This document shows, piece by piece, positions 45,108 through 54,526 of a DNA stretch of 64,000 nucleotides. The notes beneath the pieces are model-generated. The model was not told where the DNA came from. It worked only from the letters and a program-made list of their open reading frames with translations, and ran no database searches. Source of the stretch: Petunia secreta (Eukaryota; Streptophyta; Magnoliopsida; Solanales; Solanaceae); the NCBI GenBank assembly GCA_029990175.1, contig JARKIP010000033.1:186001-250000 (forward strand). The letters are read 5' to 3'. Positions within the stretch are counted from its first letter, which is position 1; the number at the start of each line of letters is the position of its first letter. Position numbers and translations under genes: made by a program.

Positions 45108-45653
45108 AACGGGCGGACCGCCTACTCCAAAGGGGCTGACCGCCCACTCCAAGTAGGCTGACCGCCTACTCTACTAGGCTGGGCGCCTACTTGGGGCGCC
45201 TAGTGAGCTGAAGATGCGGGATTCCTAGTTTATTTGCTATGTTTTGGACAACTATAGCCCTATGAGGCCCTTATTGTTTTAACCCACTTTGGGGGTATTT
45301 TTGAGCTTTCATTACATGTAAGTGAAGTCTATAAATACTTCACAAACCTATTCAAACCTTAGTCTACCTTTGAATCTTATGAATGATGAATAGAGTTTAT
45401 CTCTTTATTGAAGAAACCCTTCTCTTGGTTGCTTGAATTCACTAGTGGAATCTAGTTGAGTCTTGAACCGAAAACCCGATCATTCTATTTGCGAGTCCCA
45501 AGTGTGGCTCGAGGGTAGTTGCATAGTGTAGGTCCTCCTCGACACCGATATGAGGGTATTATGGAACGAGTTCTCCATAGTTACTTCGTAGGGAGTTCGA
45601 GTAGTGTCTCGCTCTTTATGTTTATTTCCGCGTTTCGTATTTGATTCTTATCA
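44813..45653 (+). repeat. 3' LTR of element C
   Basis: 841 bp, nearly identical to 38021-38861. Its first 295 bp encode the end of the polyprotein. Confidence 0.92.
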
Positions 45654-45658
45654 AGTTA
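45654..45658. repeat. Target-site duplication AGTTA of element C, right
   Basis: Matches 38016-38020. Confidence 0.92.
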
Positions 45659-45856
45659 TCTGGTAGAAGTGTCGTATCTAGCTTTTAAATAGTCAGTAGA
45701 CATTCAAATGAAATCTGAAGGGTAAGTGTTAAATAAACAAATGCATTTTTGTGATATTACACAAAGCTTCTAGCATATTGCATATTTCAATGAACCTCAA
45801 GGCTGATTTAAAAAAACATTAACCTCATGACTTGTATTGATATCTAGATGGGGGTT
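45659..45856. other. DNA between C and the viral cluster
   Basis: AT-rich, continuous with the sequence before C (presumed CACTA interior). No coding or repeat signal. Confidence 0.4.
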
Positions 45857-46716
45857 TTAAAAGGAGCAAGTAAGGACAAGCAAGCCGGCTATACCATAGA
45901 CACAAGAATTTATCCTACTAAGGCCTTTAATGGCTTCAACATCCAGAAGGACGGGTTGCCATGAAAGAGGCTGGGTTCAACATCCAGAAGGACGGCTTGC
46001 CAAGCTACGCAACCAGTAAATTTGCTTATAGAAAAAAAGTTTTCCTACAAAAAGGGCTGGCTTCACATCCAAACAGGACGGCTTGCCAAGCTACACAGTC
46101 AGAAAACTTTGCACTATAACCAACTTTAGCTGTTGCACTCGGAAACCTATTGTACTACAATAAGATAACTTTCTTAGAATAAACTTACTCCATATTCATG
46201 TTAAGGGCCAGTCTTTCCATCCATTTCGAAAGAAAGAACAAGAGAGAAATTTAGAAAGACATAATTTATTGAAAGATTTACAAAGAGAGCTAGGTAATTG
46301 CTAGATAATTCCTAAGTATTACAAGGTCTCCTATATATAGTAGTCAGGAGACTATTACAAGAGAAACATAGATGATGTGGCAAACCTATCTACAAAGTGG
46401 GTCCCATAAACATGTGAAGACCCCATGACAAATAACTAAAATACAACACTAAGCATGTGAACACCATGCAAAACATCTACTATATACATGTCTCTCCATG
46501 TGAAAGCTTGCGAAGTCCGTTCTTATCCATGTCAAAGCATGTGCAACCATGAGGGAGGATGTGATAACCTTGTGAAAGTGGGTCCTGCTAGCTATGGAAA
46601 TAAGGAAATTTTCGGCTTTTTTTGGGTAGGCAAGTAATTATAGACCTTAGTAGGATAAACTCTTCTGTCTATGGTATAGCTAGCTTACTTGTCCTTACTT
46701 GCTCCTTTTAAGTAAT
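45857..46716 (+). promoter_or_regulatory. Viral intergenic region, first copy
   Basis: Contains a near-perfect inverted repeat of about 67 bp (45857-45923 with 46645-46711), three direct repeats with the core CATCCAGAAGGACGG or a variant (45940-46090) and a TATA box CTATATATAG (46331-46340) inside a 7-bp hairpin (GTCTCCT 46326-46332, AGGAGAC 46346-46352). This is the expected location of the pregenomic promoter and leader of a caulimovirid. About 790 bp are repeated at 49441-50208. Confidence 0.65.
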
Positions 46717-46730
46717 TGGTATCAGAGCCA
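46717..46730 (+). other. Viral Met-tRNA primer-binding site, plus copy
   Basis: TGGTATCAGAGCCA matches the initiator tRNA-Met type used by caulimovirids. It lies 41 bp before the movement-protein ATG. Confidence 0.8.
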
Positions 46731-46770
46731 ATCCATACTTCTTCGGAGGGAGGAAAAGTTTAGTAAAAAT

Positions 46771-47560
46771 ATGTTTGAGTCGTTCCCGTCGTCCTCCAGC
46801 TCTACCAACACCCTAGCTAAAGTAAATATGTGTTCGAGTCTTTCCAAAACCCTGTCTAGTAAATATGATTATCTTTATGAAGTAGATATATTACCAGATG
46901 AAAATAAAGTGTCTTCTACTAAACTACCTCTAATAAATCCATACTCTGCTTTTGCCAAAAAGACATGCTCTCCGTGGTCACAAATTCGTTCCTTGGTCCA
47001 AAAGAAGCCAAAAGGTGTAAAAGAATATATTGCTGTCTCAAAACTTGACCAGCATCCTATTCTTGCTACACAGGAGGAGCAATTCATAACTCTTCAGATC
47101 CTAGATGATTTTCCTAGGCAGTGAAAAAATCATGATTTTACCCATATCCACTTTGGTGCTATAAGAGTTGCCCTAAAATATTATGGAAGAAAAGGCCAAC
47201 CTGTTGTTGCTCGCCTTTCTCTTCTTGATACTAGATATTATGAGTACCAACATGCAAACCTAGGAACTGCAGAAGTTACTTTGAATGCCGGGACAGTCTT
47301 TGTTACTATATTCCCAAACTTTAACATGTCCCTGTATGACCCATATCTAACTGAAGCTTTAAAACTCAAAGTTCAAATCCACGGAGCCCCATAAGCCAGA
47401 GATGCTATTCAAGCCACCCTTCATTATCAAATGGTTTGGCGTGTTCAAAATCATGCCATGGATCTCTCCCTTCCGGGAGGAGAGAATGCTTTGCTCTTAA
47501 ATATTGATGGCATAAAAAGGAACCACCACGTGCACACAAATTCCCAGACAAATACCTCGT
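46771..47560 (+). pseudogene. Viral movement-protein region, plus copy
   Basis: The first domain of the viral ORF, homologous to 60900-61685 on the minus strand. It would mediate cell-to-cell spread. A stop at 47122 lies where the minus copy has TGG, another at 47393 where it has CAA, and a frame change follows near 47510. Conserved movement-protein-like segments lie in 47130-47345. Family placement is by general resemblance and position after the PBS. Confidence 0.65.
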
Positions 47561-48655
47561 AATAAGTTAGTCAAAATCTTCCTGATTCATGGATCACAAA
47601 TTACGAAAAATTGAGAGAACCAACTGAACCACTTCAATCCATTGAACCAACCTTCACCAAAAGAAATGATAAAACTGTATCTATCAGTTTTAACCACTCT
47701 CACCTCAAGAAACCCCACAAAACATCCTTCTCATTCCAAATGATCCAACCAAAACATGAGCCTTACTTTTTGCACCATAATTCCAACTGGGATTATGAGT
47801 ATACCATGGAACAACAAAACTGGATCCAATACTTTAACAAAGAAGGACATGATGTTTGGTAGTTTAAAGATCCCTTTACGGGACACTATCCATTGGAAAT
47901 TGAATGCAATTTTCAAGAATGCTTAGAAGATCCCAATGGGGAATTATATGAATACTGGGAACACCATTGGAACGGAGCACAACATCTCAGAGAAAAGGAG
48001 GCCACATTTAAAAATAAGAAAAGGAAGAAGAGCAAATGCATATGTTCTAAAGCTCATTTTTCGTAAAAAATATGATGAAGGAGATCCATCAATCGGTTCT
48101 TTGAGCCGTCCAGGAAAATATGAATTTCTTGTTAGTTACAAGCCCCAAGAATGGACACCACTACCAGAAAATTAAAGCCCAAGTTGGGAAGATGATGATC
48201 TACCATCCCCCCAAAATATGTCCAAATCATCTACCCAAAATATATCGTCCATTCAAAAAACATCACCCACTCACAAAACTCAAAAAGCCACAAAGTCACA
48301 AATATTCATGTTAAGCCCTTCTAGCTCAAGTTATGCCCAAGATTTTCCTTCTCTTCAACCTTTTGAAAAAGAGGGTATAAGTCATGTTTCAAAAATCCCA
48401 AAGAAAGACATTTTGCTACCTTCTAGAGAAAAATCCCCAGCAAGTGATATTGAAGCAACTTTAAACTGGCAATCTGACAATGCTATGTGCCAAAATAAAG
48501 TCCTAAACAGTATTGGCTCTACAATAAAAAAGATGTGGCTCACATACAAAACAAGGTGATGAGCAAGGTGGAAACAATTGAGAAAAAGGTGGACTAGACA
48601 ACATCTCAGCATACAGGATCAATTAAAGCCTGGAACTCAGATTGACAGATCTACA
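47561..48655 (+). pseudogene. Viral ORF middle region, plus copy
   Basis: Disrupted sequence in several frames (47611-47862, 47936-48175, 48218-48559) between the movement and coat regions. Homologous to 59963-60850 on the minus strand. A basic segment and a Ser/Thr/Lys-rich linker are seen. No domain is recognised. Confidence 0.55.
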
Positions 48656-49440
48656 ATATGAGTTTTGTCCACCAGGAACATCACTTTTCCACTTTTTCAG
48701 CAACAATAAAGAGAAATGGCTTCCATCAAAGAAAAGATCCAACTTCTAAGAACTGGTCAGTTCGAGTTAAGAGCCTCGAGTTGTTCTTCAAGACCTACTC
48801 TTTTCCCAATGTCCTCACAAGTATATTCCCCACCAAAAATAGACTATGCCTTTTTCAACTTTCCAGTTACCTCACAAAAATCTACCTCTTTTTCTCGACC
48901 TCCAAAAGATGAACCTGAATTTGATATTGCAAAAATGGTTTGGGAATGAAAAGATGCTCTTATAGCCAAAAAACAACCTTAAAAAAAAGAGACTCAGGAG
49001 AAAGCTCAAAAAGCTCTAACCCAGAAAACCTGATGATCTCTGATCAAAAGATCCCAGACTTCTATGTTGCACAACCAAAGGATATCAAAGATGAGACCAA
49101 CACTCAGGAGTTTAAATCTCAAAATTCATCAGATGATGATTCTCTGGAAAAAAGCTCTCAATCAAGAGATGAATCCACTATGGACTCATCTGAAGAAGAT
49201 CATCCCCCGATCTTTGTGAATTATCCCAGAGAACCAGAAGTTTTTAAAGTAGATGAAGATCGAGATGGCATGACAGATGAGCCGATTCCAGAAAGAAGAC
49301 AAGAACTTGTTACAACAAAAACAGTCGGAACTGATTTTCATACTTTCACCCTAGATGATATCAAAGTTTCAAGATGGCCACAAAGGATCCAAGATTTCTA
49401 TACTTGGATGGTCACAAAAAATCTGGTGGAACGTGAAAAA
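48656..49440 (+). pseudogene. Viral coat-region start, plus copy, truncated
   Basis: Frames 48716-48949 and 48940-49440 match the first part of the coat region at 53900-54500 (minus). The sequence stops at 49440 in the middle of the coat region and continues directly into intergenic sequence at 49441, with AAAAAGGA at the join. Confidence 0.65.
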
Positions 49441-50208
49441 GGAGAAAGTAAGGACAATTAAGCCGGATATACCATAGACACTAGAGTTTATCCTACTAAT
49501 GCCTTTAATGGCGTCAACATCCAGTAGGACGGCTTGCCATAAAAGGGGTTGGCTTCAACATTCAGAAGGACGGCTTGCCAAGCTATGTAACCAGTAAATT
49601 TTCTTAAAGAAACAAAGTTTTCCTATAAAAGGTGCTGGCTTCACATCCAAACAGAACGGCATGCCAAGCTACACACTCAGGAAAATTTGCACTATAACCA
49701 ACTTTAGCTGTTGGACTCGGAAAACTCTTGTACTACAATAAGCTAGCTTTCTTAGAATATAGTTACTCCATATTCATGTTAAGGGCCAGCCTTTCCATCC
49801 ATTTCGAAAGAAAGAACAAGAGAGAAATTTAGAAAGACATAATTTATTGAAAGATTTACAAAGAGAGCTAGGTAATTGCTAGATAATTCCTAAGTATTAC
49901 AAGGTCTCCTATATATAGTAGTCAGGAGACTATTACAAGAGAAACATAGATGATGTGGCAAACCTATCTACAAAGTGGGTCTCATAAACATGTGAAGACC
50001 CCATGACAAATAACTAAAATACAACACTAAGCATGTGAACACCATGCAAAACAGCTACTATATACATGTCTCTCCATGTGAAAGCTTGCGAAGTCCGTTC
50101 TTATCCATGTCAAAGCATGTGCAACCATGAGGGAGCATGTTATAACCTTGTGAAAATGGGTCCCACTAGTTATGGAAATAAGGAAATTTTTGGCTTTTTC
50201 TGGGTAGG
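49441..50208 (+). promoter_or_regulatory. Viral intergenic region, second copy
   Basis: Closely matches 45867-46625, including the left inverted-repeat arm, the three direct repeats and the TATA hairpin (TATA box 49909-49918). The right arm and PBS are missing, since the match ends near 50208 where minus-strand viral sequence begins. Confidence 0.65.
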
Positions 50209-50528
50209 AATGTTTGGGTGTTTTTTAGTGGGTAATGGAGGATTAAAGCAAGATTAACAGAGATCATGGGTTAAGATCCTCTCGCAATCTTTTCGTTTTC
50301 ATCCAAGCTTCTTTTTAGAGATCTTGTGCAGTAGTGCTTGGGAAGCGGTGTTTGAAGACTGAGTCTTATCATTATGACTTTTCCAGTGATTAAGTCTTGT
50401 CTCATTTCATCTGGCGGCTTGTATTCCTTTGCTGCTTTTTCGACTCGCTCCCAGTGAGGATGATTATCGGTGTAGTTCCAAGGTGCTCGCTCCTTTGGCC
50501 ATATTTTTTTTGGGATGCACTTGTTTTG

Positions 50529-50909
50529 CTAGAAGATAATTCTTTGATCTTCACCATATTCTTCATCCATGGATAAAATGGAGACTAGTAACTTAGACCA
50601 AAACGTTGCTTCCGCTTGTGCCTGGACTTTATCATTGAAAATTTTCACGGGCCGATGGAACATAAATACCTTTGCTTCATAAGAGTCTTTAAAATATTTC
50701 ATCCAATAGCTTCGTGCACTTGAACCATAATAGAAATATCTTGAGAGCAGATATAAGATCATAGAATTTTTGGAACATGTTGCACTTGAACTCCATAAAA
50801 ATATAGTGCTGGTGACATAGATACCAGAAAAAACATAAAAACTCTTGGAAAAAATCATTGGCCTGTGCAATAAAGACATGGCAAAATGGATAATTTGGGT
50901 GGACTCCAA
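50529..50909 (-). pseudogene. Viral ORF C-terminal region
   Basis: A 126-codon open block after RNase H on the minus strand, rich in aromatic residues. Its position fits the C-terminal end of a petuvirus-like polyprotein, but no domain is recognised. 50209-50528 is the remaining 3' part with no clear frame. Confidence 0.45.
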
Positions 50910-50947
50910 ATGGCTTTTAGTATGGATCCTCTATATAATTTGAAAAC

Positions 50948-52051
50948 TTAAAGTTCATAGAAGGTCCTTCTTCCTTTCATACCAATTGGGTCAAATGGAT
51001 TTGTAAGATTGAATAGCTCTGGTGGATAATTTTCCTGCTTTAATAAACTTGACCCTGGTGCTCCTGTAAGCATGAAAAGCTGGTTAATTTTCTTTTTTTG
51101 CTTTGTCTGCTCCGGGAAAAACCTTTTTGAAAATTCCACTGGCCTGGATAAGAAGTCTGCTAGAACATTGTCCTTCCCTTTCAAGTGTTTAACTTGAAAT
51201 TTATAAGGGGAAAACCACTACGCCTATCTGAGGATCTGAGGATTTGGGATGATGTTTTGATTTAGCTGGATCATCTTGGGGAATGCTTTCATGTCCATCT
51301 CAATCAAGAACTCAGTGTGGATCAGGAAGAAGTTGAACTTTTTAATCCCATTTTTTACAACAAGGATTTCTTTGAAGGTTGAATGATAATGTTGTTCAGC
51401 ATACTTGAATTTTCCACTGGCATATCCACAGATCTTTCTCTGGCCATCTTTTTCTTCAAAGAGGACTGCACTCCAATATTCATTGCTAGCATCATTCTGC
51501 AATATTTTCTTTCCGTCTGAAGGGATGTAGAGAGATTTGACACCTTTGGAAATCTCCTTTATTGTCATGGTAGCTTCGTCTTGCTCCTTTCCCCATGGCT
51601 GGGCATTTTTCTTCAGCATTTTTGTGAGTGGAGAAATATATGTAGAGACATTTGGGATAAAATCTCTTACATAATTTATCATACCTAAAAATTGCTGAAT
51701 TTTCTTCGTGGTGAGATTTGTGTCCGGAAACTTGAGCAATTCTTGACAGATATGAGGTACTAGGCTGTATGCTCCTTGAAATATATGCATTCCAAGGAAA
51801 TCAATTTCATTTTTTGCAAGAACCATTTTCTTTGCTGAGAGCATAATCTCGTATTGTGATATTAATGACTCAAACTGATGGAGTAGGTTTATGTGTGCCT
51901 CCATTGTTTCACTAAATAGTAAGATGTCATCAATATAAACAAGTGAGGTATGAAGGATGGGCTGGAATATTTTTATCATGGCTTTTTGGAATAAGGAGGG
52001 TGCAGTTTTTAATCCGAAAGGCATGACTTTCCATTGGAAATGATGGTCCAA
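50948..52051 (-). pseudogene. Viral reverse transcriptase and RNase H
   Basis: Minus-strand block with the RT palm motif YIDD preceded by the WKVMPFGLKTAPSLFQ segment (52051-51224), then RNase H with NDASNEYWSAVLFE, and the end of RNase H with KGKDNVLADFLSR in 51184-50948 after a stop near 51220. The N-terminal fingers lie upstream in 52209-52330 in another frame. Together these would copy pregenomic RNA to DNA and remove RNA. The catalytic YIDD is retained, but the frame is broken. Confidence 0.85.
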
Positions 52052-52059
52052 GATGCAAA

Positions 52060-52955
52060 AACCTATTTTGGCTCTTTCATCAGGGTGAATTCCTAATTGC
52101 CAAAATCCTAATTTAAGATCAAACTTGGAAAAGTTTTGGGCTTTGGCTAAGTGTGAGAAAAGGGTGAGTTTATTTGGGATAGGAAATTTGTTATCTTGGA
52201 AAAAATGGTTAAGAGGTTGGTAATTTAATAACTAATCTGAGTTTACTCCTTGTTTGTTCAGCTCTCTTGTTGACATAGAATGCTTCGCATGCCCATTGAG
52301 AGTCTGAAGGCTCGATCAAACCAAACTCCAACAGTTCATCACACTCCTTTTGTGCTAGTTGCAAGTGTTCTAGATTCATGCTTGAATGACTTGCCTTTGT
52401 TGGATTGATATTTTCATTCTTCTTGAAAGGTAGTCTGATTAAGAATTCTTTGTTCTCCCATAAAGGGCTTTCGCACTTCTTCATGAAATCTTTGTGAGAC
52501 TCAGCACGTGAATTCTCCACAAGTTGTGGTTTAATCTCTTTAGTTTGATCATCATCTATAATCTGGAAAAATCTTGGGATTTCTGAATAGGACTTGAACT
52601 GCTTTTTGAATGTTATCTCATTAGCTCTGATTTGAAGTTGATCTTTCAGTTGTCTGAACATATCAAAACCTACAATAAGGTCTTTTCCTAATACATCAGA
52701 CCCTATTAATTTGGTTCTGATTTTTAATCCTGTGAAGAACTCAATTGTGATGGGGTGCTTGGTAATGACTGTAGTGGTCAGGACTCCATTTGATGCAGTA
52801 TTAAAGTCTTTGAAATGCGGCACCCATTGATCATCAGGAAGAACGGCTGGATTCATTGATGAACAAGCAGCTCTGGTGTCTATGAAAGCAATAACCTGAG
52901 TAGGTTTATCCCATTTGGATATGTAAACTTTGAGTTCCACCTGAGTGATAATCAT
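52060..52955 (-). pseudogene. Viral protease and RT N-terminus
   Basis: The aspartic protease motif reads FIDTRAACSS, so the usual D-T/S-G is D-T-R and the active site is altered. The block continues to the start of RT, with ECDELLEFGLIEPSDSQWA at about 52290-52350. The frame breaks near 52209. The protease would mature the polyprotein. Confidence 0.75.
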
Positions 52956-53149
52956 GATAGCATCAATTTCTTCTTGGGATTTTGCTGCTGGTTTTGAAAT
53001 TTAATAGTGATCATCACCGTAATCTTCATATATATCCAGGGAGAAAAGAGTTTCCTCCGTAGGCTCATCATCTGCTGAAAAGATTGATTCAAGATCCTCT
53101 TCTTCTCAGAGAAGGATTCGGTTTATTCTTCAATTTTTTCAAGCATCTT

Positions 53150-53236
53150 GACAGCTTGTATTGATTGAGGACAATTTTTTGCATAATGTCCAATTTTGTG
53201 GCAGATATAGCATCGCCTGGGCTTTTCAGAATTTCC
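53150..53236 (-). pseudogene. Viral coat-region zinc knuckle
   Basis: The minus strand encodes CYICHKIGHYAKNC, a CX2CX4HX4C zinc knuckle typical of pararetrovirus coat proteins. It lies in a different frame from the preceding block because of a break near 53237. Confidence 0.75.
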
Positions 53237-54510
53237 TTACCTTCTTCTTCGGAAATACCTTGTGCGTTTTCTGGCTTTTAATCTTCTGTCTGGAATTCTT
53301 GGCGATCTGAATCTTTTGAATTTCTTTCTCCGGCTTGGTATTCGGCAAGAGCAATTTGATTCGATGACCAGATCAGTTCTGCGACAAGCTTTATCAAGTG
53401 TCGGATTGTTTCTGCGACAAGCTTTATCAAGTGTCGGATTGTTTTGGATAATTTGCTTCAAGGCAGATCTTTTGGTACAAATATCATCCAAGGCAATAAA
53501 GATCATTTGCCTTATGTAGCCGACTTGTAGGGTTGTTATTGATTGTAATTTTTCTTCAATGAGTGTCATGGTTTGGCTTGCTAACATCTTCGGAAGAGAT
53601 GAAAGAAAGGCTTTTTTTAGATTGATATCTCCTCCAATTTCAAAATATATTTTCGCAATTTTTTGGAAATGTTGATCAATGGCGTTTTGCTCGAATGAGA
53701 CGCACTTCATTTCGAAGAACTGTCTCCTGAGCTTTTCATGTCTTTGGCCTGCATCTCCATAGAAAACTTCATGGAGGATTTTGATGTTGAAGGCTAAATC
53801 TTGGAAAGTAAGAAATAGATTTTTATCTTGTATCCCAAGTGAATTCCACCAATCTCTGAGAAGTCCTGAGAATCGTAAAGTGAACTCCGACGGGATGAGA
53901 TATTTTTCACGTTCCACCAGATTTTTTGTGACCATCCAAGTATAGAAATCTTGGATCCTTTGTGGCCATCTTGAAACTTTGATATCATCTAGGGTGAAAG
54001 TATGAAAACCAGTTCCGAATGCTTTTGTTGTGACATGTTCTTCTCTTCTTTCTGTAATTGGCTCATCTGTCATGCCATCTCGATCTTCATCTACTTCAGA
54101 AACTTCTGATTATCTGGGATAATTCACAAAGATCGGGGGATGATCTCCTTTAGGAATATGATCTTATTTAAATGAGTCCAGAGTAGATTCATCACTTGAT
54201 TGAGAGCTTTTCCCCAAAGAATCATCATCTGATGAATTTTGAGATTCAAACTCCTGGTGTTGGTCTCATCTTTGATGTCCATTGGTTGTGCAACATAGAA
54301 GTCTGGGATCTTTTGATCAGAGATCATCAGGTTTTCTGGGTTAGAGCTTTTTGAGCTTTCTCCTAAGTCTCTTCTGTTCTTAGGCTGTTTTTGGGTTGCA
54401 AGAGCATCTTTTCTTTCCCAAACAATTTTTGCAATATCAAATTCAGGTTCATCTTTTGGAGGTCAGGAAAAAGGGATAGATTCTTGTGAGGTAACTGGAA
54501 AGTTGGAAAA
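53237..54510 (-). pseudogene. Viral coat-protein region, minus copy
   Basis: Main open block 54073-53237 (278 codons) with earlier fragments up to 54510. It includes RFSGLLRDWWNSLG and a Lys/Arg-rich end, features of caulimovirid coat proteins. A 33-bp in-frame tandem duplication at about 53380-53445 repeats NNPTLDKACRR. Stops near 54110 and 54327 break the upstream part. Confidence 0.7.
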
Positions 54511-54511
54511 G

Positions 54512-54526
54512 ACCCCCAAACATAAA
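54512..54526 (-). other. Polypurine tract of element F
   Basis: The minus strand reads ATGTTTGGGGGTC at the junction with viral sequence, the same type as E at 17730. The 3' LTR that should follow is missing. Confidence 0.6.

Larger units (their letters stand above)
38021..45653 (+). mobile_element. Element C: young, structurally intact Ty3/gypsy chromovirus (CRM-like)
   Basis: Two LTRs of equal length (841 bp), TGATAAG to CTTATCA, with about seven differences by eye (roughly 99% identity). A methionine-type PBS, one uninterrupted gag-pol ORF, a polypurine tract and a perfect 5-bp duplication complete the structure. It appears to be the only element in the window that could still be autonomous. 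It inserted into the CACTA element. Confidence 0.93.
45857..50208 (+). mobile_element. Endogenous pararetrovirus, plus-strand copy, truncated
   Basis: Caulimoviridae-type sequence integrated in the genome, with petuvirus/florendovirus-like order: intergenic region, Met-tRNA PBS, movement protein, then coat-region sequence. It is broken by stops and frame changes and lacks protease, RT and RNase H, because the coat region is joined at 49440/49441 to a second copy of the intergenic region. Old and non-functional. Confidence 0.75.

Noticed and set aside
45857..46711. The viral intergenic region read as a DNA transposon with 67-bp terminal inverted repeats
   Set aside because: No target duplication flanks it, the right arm abuts the viral PBS, and the second copy has only the left arm. 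Its position fits the viral leader better, though a transposon origin of the arms cannot be excluded.
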